The translations under genes were made by a program, and so were the position numbers. A stretch of 64,000 nucleotides of DNA, taken from positions 62,001 to 126,000 of the forward strand of contig CAYQES010000003.1 in assembly GCA_964416595.1 (NCBI GenBank), written 5' to 3'. The stretch's first letter is position 1; the number at the start of each line of letters is the position of its first letter. This DNA is from JAKFYM01 sp964416595 (GTDB lineage Bacteria > Bdellovibrionota > UBA1018 > CAIPTA01). Positions 25,198-33,755 of the stretch are shown one piece after another. The notes below the pieces were generated by a model. The model was not told where the DNA came from, ran no database searches, and was given only the letters and a program-made list of their open reading frames with translations.

Positions 25198-26343
25198 ATG
25201 AAAAAAATCATCCTAAACATTAGCCTTATTATATTTATTTTTTCTTTTACGTCCCAAGCAAGAGCCGCCTGTGCCCTAGGACTAGAGGGAGATGGTCTTT
25301 ATTTGTATGGGGAGGAGTGGGGTCATGGCTGCGCCTATAAATTCGACCCCACCAAAGAGCAATTTCTTCCGTTTAAGATAGAAAAGGAGTCGTACTACAA
25401 TAAGTTGGGATTAGAAGCTATTGAACTGCCTAACCGATACAAAATCTGTGAATTAACTCCCTCAAAAAAAAGAAAAGAAATCGTTTCCATCACCTGTAAA
25501 TTCGAAAACCAAACGTATAAAAAAACTGTGACCTTGAAAAATAGGGATTTGCGTTTTGGCACAGTACAGATTGGTTGGCAGATCTTTAAGGATGAGGATG
25601 GATTGAAAGTTCCGATTGTGCTGGATGCGGGAGAAGGAGGCTATGATCAGCTGGGCTTTGTTATCTTCCGCTCCCCAAAAGACTCAACTTATGTAGCTGA
25701 TTCTTTTGATTGTAGCCGTGGTGGTGGAGTGGATAGGTACAAATTTAAAGATAAAATTATTTGCCTGCAACCAGATCATTCTACTTTTACCGCTATCTCT
25801 CCCCCCAGTAAGAACGCAGATGCATTTCCTGCCCCTTGTGAAAAACCCAAAACCATTCTTCAGTACCAATCCTCTCTTTGGGGAGTAGCGGAAGGCAAAA
25901 AGGAAAGCCTTACGATCTGTAAATATGCAGACGACTTAAAATCCACGAAAAAAGCCTTTCGACTAGAAATAGATATAAATGCCACCCTGGCAAAAGTTTT
26001 TCATCCGCGAATCCCTGAATCCGTTCAGGTAAAAAGCTTCGATACCTTTAATGAGGAAATAGACAATGGAGGTTGGGTAGGGATTGATATTCAACTTAAA
26101 AAACCCATTACCACCATAAGTAAGGCTGAAAATTGTCACTATAATTTCGCCTCTCCCAATTGCAAAGAAATGGAAGCCAAAAACTGCGAAGAACTTAAAA
26201 TAGATGAAAAGTTCAGTTTAAAAAAGGCATGTGCGAAATACTATTTTACTACTACCGTCACGAAAGAAGACGGTAAAAATTATTTAGAATCCATAACTAT
26301 ACCTAAAGAGCTTGTAGTGCTTAAGCTCAAGACTTTACCTTAA
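25198..26343 (+). CDS. Secreted Cys-rich protein of unknown function
   Basis: Not recognised. The 381-residue protein has a clear signal peptide (hydrophobic 4-21, cleavage near SQARA/AC). The mature part looks beta-rich and has more than a dozen cysteines, several in pairs close in sequence, suggesting disulfides in the periplasm or outside the cell. There are no transmembrane segments after the signal peptide. The gene is visibly more AT-rich than sppA and rpsA on either side and uses A/T-ending codons, a hint of separate origin. It follows the small membrane protein gene after 13 bp. Confidence 0.7.
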   Translation: MKKIILNISLIIFIFSFTSQARAACALGLEGDGLYLYGEEWGHGCAYKFDPTKEQFLPFKIEKESYYNKLGLEAIELPNRYKICELTPSKKRKEIVSITCKFENQTYKKTVTLKNRDLRFGTVQIGWQIFKDEDGLKVPIVLDAGEGGYDQLGFVIFRSPKDSTYVADSFDCSRGGGVDRYKFKDKIICLQPDHSTFTAISPPSKNADAFPAPCEKPKTILQYQSSLWGVAEGKKESLTICKYADDLKSTKKAFRLEIDINATLAKVFHPRIPESVQVKSFDTFNEEIDNGGWVGIDIQLKKPITTISKAENCHYNFASPNCKEMEAKNCEELKIDEKFSLKKACAKYYFTTTVTKEDGKNYLESITIPKELVVLKLKTLP

Positions 26344-26350
26344 GTAAGCG

Positions 26351-26611
26351 CTACCATTGAAAACTAGCCGCTAACGTAGGCATTGGCTTTTCCTCTAGCA
26401 GCACCAATCCCGGCGTAAAACTCCAAGGCGAAACCTTGTGCCGAAAAAACGTAGCACGTAAAAATAAATCCGTGACCGCAGGTAAAATGGCGGCGCCTCC
26501 AAACCAATACCAACGGCCGGAACGTTTCGACTGCAAAGTAAAGAAACTATACCGCTGCCGGCATCGCGGGTTCCGCCGCGTACATAAAAAAACCCGCAGG
26601 ATTTCTCCCAC
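26351..26611 (-). pseudogene. Possible remnant of an outer-membrane beta-barrel gene
   Basis: The open frame of up to 86 codons begins inside the rpsA terminator, so its first part is unlikely to be a real start. From about 26570 downward it encodes short amphipathic strands with turns (YSFFTLQ, YWFGGAAIL, LFLRATFF, WSFTPGLVLLEE) and ends in LAASFQW, a terminal aromatic as in outer-membrane barrels. It resembles the last strands of a barrel that has lost its beginning. No signal peptide or convincing ribosome site is visible. Confidence 0.35.
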
Positions 26612-26616
26612 GGGTT
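26586..26616 (-). terminator. Intrinsic terminator of rpsA
   Basis: On the minus strand AACCCG pairs with CGGGTT, with an inner GGA/TCC stem and small symmetric internal loop, followed directly by seven T residues. It lies 26 bases downstream of the rpsA stop codon. T-rich sequence on the other side means it could also stop plus-strand transcripts coming from the 25198-26343 gene. Confidence 0.85.
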
Positions 26617-26641
26617 CTTCTTTTCTAACTCAAAGTAGCGC

Positions 26642-28468
26642 TTATTCTTTATCGCCTTTGAGGTCTTTCAATTTCGAGCCGAGCACATCGCCCAAGGTGT
26701 TGGAGGATTTTTTGTTGCCCGAGTATTGCTCGATATTGGCCCGCTCTTCGCTCTTGTGAAGCGCTTTTACGGACATACCGATTTTCCGTTCCCGAGGATC
26801 GATAGAGAGGATTTCTGCTTTCACAGAATCACCGATATTGATCACGTCGGTCACTTTGCTTACTTGGTCAGTAGAAAGCTCGGAGATATGGATCAAGCCT
26901 TCAAGGCCTTCTTCCAATTCCACGAAGGCGCCAAAATCTGCCACCTTGCTCACTTTGCCTTCAATCGCCTGGCCGATCTTGTAGCGCGTACGGATGTTTT
27001 CCCAAGGATCGCGCTCAAGTTGCTTGATGCCGAGAGAGAACTTTTCGGTTTCTTTATCGATGGAAAGCACGATCGCCCGCACTTTGTCGCCCTTGTTGAA
27101 GAGCTCCGTGGGGTGGGTAACTTTCTTCGACCAAGAAAGATCCGAGATGTGGATCAAGCCGTCGATGCCTTCGCCGATGTCTACGAACACGCCGAAGTCG
27201 GTTACGTTTTTCACTTCACCTTCCACAGTAGATCCGATCGGGAATTTCTGCTCCAAGAGATCCCAAGGATTGCTCTCAAGCTGTTTCAAGCCGAGACTGA
27301 TCCTGCGGTTCTTGGTGTCGATATCGAGCACTTGGCAATCCACGGAAGTTCCGGGTTCCAGCACTTTCGAGGGGTGTTTCACCTTGTTGGTCCAGCTCAT
27401 TTCGGAAACATGGATCAAGCCTTCTACGCCGTCTTCCAGTTCCACGAAGGCGCCGTAGTCTTTAATGGAAACTACTTTGCCGCTCACCTTATCGCCAACA
27501 TGGTATTTCTCGGGCACTTTGTCCCAAGGATTGTCTTGTACCTGTTTGAGGCCCAAGGAAACACGCTCTTTTTCTTTGTCGTATTTCAACACTTTCACGG
27601 TCACTTCGTCGCCCACTTGGAACAACTCGCTTGGGTGCTTGATGCGGCCCCAGCTCATATCCGTGATGTGGAGCAATCCGTCCATACCGCCAAGATCGAT
27701 GAAGGCTCCGTAATCCGTGATGTTTTTCACCACGCCCTGAACCACCATGCCCTCTTGCAATTGCTCAAGGGTTTCTTCGCGCATTTTCTCGCGCTCTTTC
27801 AAGAGCAGAGCTTTACGGGAGAGAACGATGTTGCCGCGTTTTTTGTTGAATTTGATTACTTTGAAGTTCAGCTTTTTGCCGAGGTATTTATCCAAGTTCC
27901 GCACGGGGCGGATGTCGATTTGGGAGCCGGGCAAGAAGGCTTTTACGCCGATGTCCACTTCCAAGCCACCTTTTACTTTCTTGGTTACCACGCCGCTGAT
28001 CACTTCGTCGCGCTCGCAGGCTTCAGCGATGGAATCCCAGGCTTTGATGATTTCCGCTTTGTTGCGGGAAAGGATCATCACGCCGTGTTCGTTTTCCATT
28101 TTTTCGAGGTAAACCACCACGTGGTCGCCAGGCTGCACTACGATTTTGCCATCCATGTCCCGGAATTCGTCCAGGGGCACGAGGCCTTCCATTTTGTAAC
28201 CGATATCTACGGTTACATAATCACCGTTAATGGAAATCACGGCGCCGTTCACCACTTCGCCCTCTTTCATGGAGGATGTGGTTTGCGACGTTTCAAAAAT
28301 TTCCTTGAAGGAGATCTCGCCGTTGGTATTTTTTGGCTTCTCCTGCTCGTCGAGTTTTTCTACTTCTTGTGCGTCCACCGTTACATCGGCGAAATCGCTG
28401 AGCCATTTGTTAGTAACGGCTGACCCCGCCGTTTTTTTGGGTTTAGAGTTATTGGTTTGTGTATTCAT
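26642..28468 (-). CDS. rpsA: 30S ribosomal protein S1
   Basis: mRNA-binding ribosomal protein, 608 residues. After a disordered Lys/Asn-rich N-terminus (about 1-65) there are six S1 OB-fold repeats, the last four with the typical ITDYGAFIDLGG / GLLHITDMSW pattern and spaced by about 85 residues, each closed by an SLGLKQ or similar motif. The first two repeats are more diverged, as in most S1 proteins. It is transcribed alone, with a 147-bp upstream gap containing an AT-rich CTATATATAG box at 28533-28542 and a strong terminator downstream. Confidence 0.98.
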   Translation of the reverse strand: MNTQTNNSKPKKTAGSAVTNKWLSDFADVTVDAQEVEKLDEQEKPKNTNGEISFKEIFETSQTTSSMKEGEVVNGAVISINGDYVTVDIGYKMEGLVPLDEFRDMDGKIVVQPGDHVVVYLEKMENEHGVMILSRNKAEIIKAWDSIAEACERDEVISGVVTKKVKGGLEVDIGVKAFLPGSQIDIRPVRNLDKYLGKKLNFKVIKFNKKRGNIVLSRKALLLKEREKMREETLEQLQEGMVVQGVVKNITDYGAFIDLGGMDGLLHITDMSWGRIKHPSELFQVGDEVTVKVLKYDKEKERVSLGLKQVQDNPWDKVPEKYHVGDKVSGKVVSIKDYGAFVELEDGVEGLIHVSEMSWTNKVKHPSKVLEPGTSVDCQVLDIDTKNRRISLGLKQLESNPWDLLEQKFPIGSTVEGEVKNVTDFGVFVDIGEGIDGLIHISDLSWSKKVTHPTELFNKGDKVRAIVLSIDKETEKFSLGIKQLERDPWENIRTRYKIGQAIEGKVSKVADFGAFVELEEGLEGLIHISELSTDQVSKVTDVINIGDSVKAEILSIDPRERKIGMSVKALHKSEERANIEQYSGNKKSSNTLGDVLGSKLKDLKGDKE

Positions 28469-28615
28469 TCGTTAATTTAAAAACCACCTTTCATATGGAT
28501 TTGCTGCCCGAAAATCCCCGCGAAAAAACCTACTATATATAGGAGATGCCAGGATGCGAGAGCAGCCCCTCGGTTTAACCATAGATAAGCAAGGAAATCA
28601 AAGGATTAGGCGGCT

Positions 28616-29821
28616 TTAGCCGTGGTGGGGATCTTCAAAGATCCGCCGGCGATAGCAACGGGCGTATACATCCAAAGTTTTCTGTAAACGCACGGATTTC
28701 GCATGGTTTTCCAGCACATAGCTCCTTCCGAGGCTCTTCATTTTCTCCCGGGCGGTAGGGGTATTGCGCAAATGGATGATTTTACGGGCCAAGTCATAGG
28801 CATCCTGGGCCCGCACCAATTCTGCCCCAGAAACCGCCGCCATCTCCTCGGCGCTGCCACCCTTGCCCAAAATGCAGGGCACTCCCATGGCCATGGCTTC
28901 AATGGCCACGAGTCCGAAGGCTTCAGACCAAGAAGGCATCACAAATAAATCCAAAGCTGCCATCACTTCGGGCACTTCTTTTTTTGCCGGTTGCACGAGA
29001 ATCGAATCTTCTAAATGCAATTGACGAATGCTTTCCTGCAATTCTTTTAAATAGCGGCCATCGAGCCCCGGCGTTTCATTGCCAACCATCACGCCAAATA
29101 CATCGGGATAGGTTTTTCGCACCTGTGCGAGGGCTTTCACCATGAGATCTTGGCCCTTCATGGGATCAATCCTTCCCACTAAACCCACAAGAAAACTTCC
29201 CGCAGGAATTCCCCACTGCTCCCGCATTTCAGCCCGGTTCACCACATTGGGGTTGAATCGATCCATATCGATGGAAAGATTTACGATCCGCAATTTTTTT
29301 TCCGGCAAAGGGAAAGTGGTGGCCAAATTGCGGCGCATGGTTTGCGAAAGCACGAGCATATAATCTAAACGCCGGTAGAGAAGCGCGTGCAGCGGATCCC
29401 GTTTGTTATGGGAATTTAAAATGTGGCGGCTCACTACCAAGGCCACATGCCGGCGGGCAATTAAGGCTGGCACGATGGAGCCCAGCAAAGAAGTTTGGTG
29501 GCAGTGAATGAGATTTACGCCGTCCTCATCGATCAAATGCCGAAGCTGGCGAAACAGGCCCGTATCAAAATAATTACGCACGTGAGCTGGGCAATAGAGC
29601 AAGCGAATCTGGGGCGATTCCATTTTCACCGCATGATCGATCGGACTATTTTCCCGCACAAGTAGCGTTACTTTAAAACCCGTTTGCGTGAGCAGACGAA
29701 CATCACTCAAAGCCGTTTGTTCAAGGCCACCCCAGGCATCAGAAATCATCACGACAAGTATATTCAGCTCTTTGGAGAGCCGGTCGCATAATTCTTCCAC
29801 AGTTTCGGTTATGGGGGGCAT
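28616..29821 (-). CDS. Glycosyltransferase family 4 protein
   Basis: GT-B glycosyltransferase of 401 residues. The N-terminal half holds the acceptor domain (GGLEQTALSDVRLL, LIHCHQTSLLGS), the C-terminal half the donor domain with LVGLVGRIDPMKGQD and the EX7E motif in SEAFGLVAIEAMAMGVPC. It is the last gene of the lipid A operon, overlapping the waaF-like gene by 13 bp. Context suggests it adds a sugar to lipid A or the LPS core; a mannose donor would fit some GT4 members, but the specificity cannot be read from the sequence. Confidence 0.88.
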   Translation of the reverse strand: MPPITETVEELCDRLSKELNILVVMISDAWGGLEQTALSDVRLLTQTGFKVTLLVRENSPIDHAVKMESPQIRLLYCPAHVRNYFDTGLFRQLRHLIDEDGVNLIHCHQTSLLGSIVPALIARRHVALVVSRHILNSHNKRDPLHALLYRRLDYMLVLSQTMRRNLATTFPLPEKKLRIVNLSIDMDRFNPNVVNRAEMREQWGIPAGSFLVGLVGRIDPMKGQDLMVKALAQVRKTYPDVFGVMVGNETPGLDGRYLKELQESIRQLHLEDSILVQPAKKEVPEVMAALDLFVMPSWSEAFGLVAIEAMAMGVPCILGKGGSAEEMAAVSGAELVRAQDAYDLARKIIHLRNTPTAREKMKSLGRSYVLENHAKSVRLQKTLDVYARCYRRRIFEDPHHG

Positions 29822-30867
29822 AGCCTCTCTACTTTCGCGTACACTTGGTCAACATTCAATTCCAACATGCAACGAAAGTGCTGTAAGGGGCAATGGTGAT
29901 GGCCATGGAGACCGCAAGGACGGCAATTTAACCCTAAGTGCTCCGCAACTTCTGCTTTGCCCGCGGGTGCCAAAGGAAAAAAACCCAATTCCCGGGTGGT
30001 GGGACCAAAAATCCCCACCACGGGCCGCCCTAGAGCAATGCCCATATGGAGGGGAGAGCTATCATTGCTCACCACCAGGGCCGCCCGGGCCAGCACGGAT
30101 TTCATCACGCCCAAGGAAGTTTTCCCCGTGAGATTGAGCGGCGCTCCCCCACCCGCGCCAAAACCCGCCACCAGAGCCGCTGCGGCGGCTTGATCTTCAG
30201 GGGCATCACTGCCCAACACCACTGTGCGTAATTTTTTTTCCTGCCAGAGTTTTTTGGCCAATTCTCCAAATCGTTCTGCGGGCCAACGCTTCGTGGCCCA
30301 CACAGAAGAAGGGGCGATTGCCACAAACTTTTCGGTGCCCGCTAAAATTTTTTCCGCGGATAATGCATCCTCCGCGGATTCTTGCAAAAAAGGATAAGGA
30401 AAAAACTCTCCCGCTCCCGCCCAAGCTTTTACCAAGGCCAAATTCTTCTCCGCCTCAAACTCTATGCCCTTACGGGAAACTTTGTGATTCAACAAAAAGG
30501 CACCCGCCGCCTCCTGAAAACCCCAGCTTTCGCCCCCCACAAGTGTGGCTAACAAAGAAGAACGTAATGATCGATGGAGCACAAACACCAATTGGGGTTT
30601 GAATTTTCTTAGCTCCCGGCTTTTTTGCCAAAGGCCGAGCAATCCTTTTTCTTTGCCCCTTTTATGAAAAGGCACAAGCACCACATTCCAAGGATTGGGA
30701 GTAAGTAGTTGAAGGGAAGCGGGAGTGGTTAAGAAATGGATTTCTGCCCGGGGAGCCGCCGCCCTTAGGGCCGCCAAGAAAGGCGTGGCGAGAACAATAT
30801 CTCCTAGAAAAGCTGTGTGGATAACTAGGATCCGTTCAACGTTTTCCGGCGGAACCCGAGCCGTCAT
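29809..30867 (-). CDS. ADP-heptose:LPS heptosyltransferase (GT9)
   Basis: GT9 enzyme of the WaaF/WaaC group, 352 residues, that adds heptose to the LPS inner core at the cytoplasmic face. Motifs: ILVIHTAFLGDIVLATPFL at the N-terminus, APSSVWATKRWP in the middle, and NDSSPLHMGIALGRPVVGIFGPT as donor site. A Cys/His-rich stretch (CRPCGLHGHHHCPLQHFRC) near the C-terminus is the form found in WaaF-type heptosyltransferase II. The start overlaps the DUF3108 gene by 32 bp. Confidence 0.9.
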   Translation of the reverse strand: MTARVPPENVERILVIHTAFLGDIVLATPFLAALRAAAPRAEIHFLTTPASLQLLTPNPWNVVLVPFHKRGKEKGLLGLWQKSRELRKFKPQLVFVLHRSLRSSLLATLVGGESWGFQEAAGAFLLNHKVSRKGIEFEAEKNLALVKAWAGAGEFFPYPFLQESAEDALSAEKILAGTEKFVAIAPSSVWATKRWPAERFGELAKKLWQEKKLRTVVLGSDAPEDQAAAAALVAGFGAGGGAPLNLTGKTSLGVMKSVLARAALVVSNDSSPLHMGIALGRPVVGIFGPTTRELGFFPLAPAGKAEVAEHLGLNCRPCGLHGHHHCPLQHFRCMLELNVDQVYAKVERLCPP

Positions 30868-31831
30868 CGTATTCCCTCAAATAGGCAATCACGCTGCCGA
30901 TTTTGATTTTAGCGTCTACCTTCAAGATAATGCGCCGGTTATCGTCACTAATCCACACATAGCTATCCCCATAGGTTTTTAGAACGCCGTCTAAAACCAC
31001 ATCAGGCTTCACCACGATGGCAGGAATTTCTCCAATTTTCGTTTGTAGATTTTCTCTTCGCACCACGGTTACTCGCACATCCCGCAGCTTGCCATTGGTC
31101 ACAACGGGAAATTCAAACACTTTTCCAATCTCTAAGGGCAAGGTGCGCAAGAAGAAAAAAGCCGAAAGGCCATCTTGTGCGAAGGGCTTGATGGAGATTT
31201 CTTTTTGCTCCTGGGCTTTGCCTTTCTTTTTGTGATCAAGCTTGCTCCAGTAATGCACTGTATTTTTCCGTTGGTCATACAGCTCCAGCACATCCCGCTG
31301 CTGCATGCTCTCATCCAGTTTTAAAGAAAATTTATGGGATACAAGAGCTGTGGAATCCATAAAACTCTCGGCCACATCATTCATGCGATAGAAAAGGGAA
31401 AAAACCGAAGCCGTGCGCGCCTCAGCTCGGATATGAAATACGGGCCGCTCCGCCACTGTTTTGGGCGAAAGGAGCATCATCACCAATTCGCCTGCGGTGG
31501 CACCGAAATAAGTGACATCAAACACATAACGCTCACCGGTACGGAAAAAAGGTTCAATGCTCCAACGGCTAGCCCAAAGTTTTTTCTCCTTAGCTGAGGG
31601 CGGGGCTGGAGGTTTTTCTTTTTTATTTTTACTGGCCACAGGAGTAGTGGCAACTGGCGCCGCCACTTCTGCCACAGGAACGGCCGCCTCTTCTTTTACA
31701 GCAAACTTATCCGCCAAAGCCGTGGGCACCTCGAATTCTTTTTCGTTGGGCATTGCCGTAGTGGGAGGGGGCGTATTGGTAGCGCAGGCGCACAGTAAAA
31801 AACTAAATAGCAGCCAATGTATCTTCATCAT
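30836..31831 (-). CDS. DUF3108 lipoprotein
   Basis: 331 residues. A lipoprotein signal (LLFSFLLCAC) places it in the envelope. A Pro/Ala/Lys-rich linker (about 20-85) precedes a beta-rich DUF3108 domain with YVFDVTYFGATAGEL near its start and a DDNRRIILKVDAKIKIGSVIAYL end. Function is unknown in the family; members often accompany outer-membrane biogenesis genes. The ATG at 31829-31831 overlaps the acyltransferase stop (ATGA); an upstream extension of 25 codons lies inside that gene and would spoil the signal peptide. Confidence 0.85.
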   Translation of the reverse strand: MMKIHWLLFSFLLCACATNTPPPTTAMPNEKEFEVPTALADKFAVKEEAAVPVAEVAAPVATTPVASKNKKEKPPAPPSAKEKKLWASRWSIEPFFRTGERYVFDVTYFGATAGELVMMLLSPKTVAERPVFHIRAEARTASVFSLFYRMNDVAESFMDSTALVSHKFSLKLDESMQQRDVLELYDQRKNTVHYWSKLDHKKKGKAQEQKEISIKPFAQDGLSAFFFLRTLPLEIGKVFEFPVVTNGKLRDVRVTVVRRENLQTKIGEIPAIVVKPDVVLDGVLKTYGDSYVWISDDNRRIILKVDAKIKIGSVIAYLREYDDGSGSAGKR

Positions 31832-32739
31832 TTTAGCATCTCGCCTATAGCACCCGGAGGCAAGGGAGAAAGATCTCCTTTCCATCGGCGGTGCACCCAC
31901 ATCCATTGCAAAGGAAACTCTTTTACCCAGGCTTCCGTGTGTTTTACATATTGGGCCGTATTCAGAAGCACAGCAGTATCGTGATCTTCGTGGGTAAGGG
32001 TAGCTAGTGGACGATCAAAGCGCAAAAGATAACGGCCATTGGGTTTACGCACAGCGATCGCTGGAACCACTGGCACTCCTGTGCGCAGGGCCAAGGTAGC
32101 CAGGGCCGTGTGACTGCCTACGGGATGTCCAAAAAATGGCACCCGGGCCCCCACGGGCGCTCCCGTGTATTGGTCCATCACAAAACCCACGATTCCGTTC
32201 TTTTTTAGAGTGCGCAAAATACCCTGCATTGTTCGAGGCTCACAGGCCATGTGTACGCCTAACAATTCTCGAGTGAGCGCCACCACCCGATGAAACCACT
32301 GGGGCTTAAGTTCCTTGGTAACCATCGTGGAAGGAGCTTCAAAAATCCGGGGGCCTGAAACACAGAGCACCTCCCAATTGCCGAGATGGGCTGTCATCAC
32401 AAACACTCCCTTACCCTTGGCTAAAGCGTCTTTTAAATGCTGCTCGCCCTGCAAATCCCCCAAGCGATCCACAAAATTTCCAAATTTATAAAAGGATCCG
32501 AGCATCTCAAGAAATAGCACTCCCATTTCTCTATAGTGCTCTACTAAAAATTTCTGCCGCTGCTCGGCGGTAAGATAGGGAAATGCCAAAGCCACATTAC
32601 TGCTGGCAATAGCATAACGAAATCCACAGAGCCGTAAGAGGTGCCCGAGGCCAAATCCCAGCCACAAAAAAATCCGCCGGGGCAGCCACGCCAAAAAATA
32701 ACCCACGATCTTTAACACAATCAACGCGAAGTAGAACAA
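31828..32739 (-). CDS. Lipid A late acyltransferase (LpxL/LpxM family)
   Basis: Membrane-associated acyltransferase adding a secondary acyl chain to lipid A, 303 residues. One N-terminal hydrophobic segment (about 4-20), the catalytic HX4E motif HLGNWE (H118, E123), and the later PFFG and PVVPAIAVR stretches of the family are visible. It overlaps lpxK by 19 bp and the DUF3108 gene by 4 bp. Acyl preference (LpxL or LpxM) cannot be told from sequence alone. Confidence 0.92.
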   Translation of the reverse strand: MFYFALIVLKIVGYFLAWLPRRIFLWLGFGLGHLLRLCGFRYAIASSNVALAFPYLTAEQRQKFLVEHYREMGVLFLEMLGSFYKFGNFVDRLGDLQGEQHLKDALAKGKGVFVMTAHLGNWEVLCVSGPRIFEAPSTMVTKELKPQWFHRVVALTRELLGVHMACEPRTMQGILRTLKKNGIVGFVMDQYTGAPVGARVPFFGHPVGSHTALATLALRTGVPVVPAIAVRKPNGRYLLRFDRPLATLTHEDHDTAVLLNTAQYVKHTEAWVKEFPLQWMWVHRRWKGDLSPLPPGAIGEMLK

Positions 32740-33755
32740 AGCTCCACCTCCCGCAAAAAATCTTCCACTACAGCTTCACTGTTCTCTAAAAAATGAAATT
32801 TCACGGCCAAACCGTAGGCGGGAATGCCTTGTAAAGCGTGCTGCCAACGGGCCCAATCTTTTTCTGTGATCACCAAGGCGCTATCACCCAGTGCCTTAAG
32901 GCGTTCACGGATCATCTGCACATCCTTAGCTTGCAAGGAATGATGATCAGGAAAAACACATTCCCCTTTGATGGGTAAACCTAAAGATTTGGCGAGTGCG
33001 CCAACACCTGCGGGTTTAGCTATGCCGGTGGCTAACAGTAAATTTTTTTCTTTAGGACGCTCACATGCTTCGCCCGTACTAACGCGAAAAAAATGTTCAA
33101 AGGCATAATCTACTTCCACCACTTTCACTTCCGCTTGCCGCTCTTTTTTCCATACAGCGGGCACGGGCTTGGCCCGCCGGCAAAACTCTGCGAGTTTTTT
33201 ACGCTCTTTGGGATCCACGGATTCGGCCCGGGTGATCACCACAAAATCCGCGCGACCAAGGGCCGTGGCTTTTTCCCGCAAGCGTCCAAATGGAACTACG
33301 CCTTGGCTTAAAGATTCCGTGGCATCGAGCATGAGCACATCCCGATCCCGCCGGGCCCGCCAGTGTTGGAAACCGTCGTCTAGTAATACCAATCGGGGGT
33401 TGCCTAAAGCCTGCCAATGCTCGAGGGCCATGGTGGCCCGATCTGGATGCACTAGGAGCGATAACCCAGGCAAACGGTTTTTGATCATCCAAGGTTCATC
33501 ACCGATGAATTCCGCTGTGGGTAATTTTGCGTAGGGCGGAACAATTTGCAGTTCCCGGTTTTTGCGACCATACCCTCGGCTCAACACCGCCGTGGGAATT
33601 CCTTGGGCCAGAGCCCAGCGGGCAAGGTAAAACACAAAAGGAGATTTCCCGGTGCCACCTAAACTTAAATTTCCCACACTCACCACACAGGCCGGCAAAT
33701 CCACCACGGGCAAGAGGCCAGTTTTATAGAGCCAATGCCGGGCCCCGCTCAGCAT
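32721..33755 (-). CDS. lpxK: Tetraacyldisaccharide 4'-kinase
   Basis: Kinase that phosphorylates the 4' position of the lipid A disaccharide, 344 residues. P-loop GNLSLGGTGKSP near the N-terminus, then the family stretches VLSRGYGR, LLDDGFQH and FPDHHS, the last with the substrate-binding Asp/His pair. Overlaps lpxB upstream by 7 bp and the acyltransferase downstream by 19 bp. Confidence 0.96.
   Translation of the reverse strand: MLSGARHWLYKTGLLPVVDLPACVVSVGNLSLGGTGKSPFVFYLARWALAQGIPTAVLSRGYGRKNRELQIVPPYAKLPTAEFIGDEPWMIKNRLPGLSLLVHPDRATMALEHWQALGNPRLVLLDDGFQHWRARRDRDVLMLDATESLSQGVVPFGRLREKATALGRADFVVITRAESVDPKERKKLAEFCRRAKPVPAVWKKERQAEVKVVEVDYAFEHFFRVSTGEACERPKEKNLLLATGIAKPAGVGALAKSLGLPIKGECVFPDHHSLQAKDVQMIRERLKALGDSALVITEKDWARWQHALQGIPAYGLAVKFHFLENSEAVVEDFLREVELCSTSR

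Noticed and set aside
26726..28423. A 565-codon open frame antisense to rpsA
   Set aside because: It is the mirror of S1 repeats with biased codon use; the translation is Phe/His-rich and repeats with the S1 periodicity, with no start signals. rpsA itself is unquestionable.
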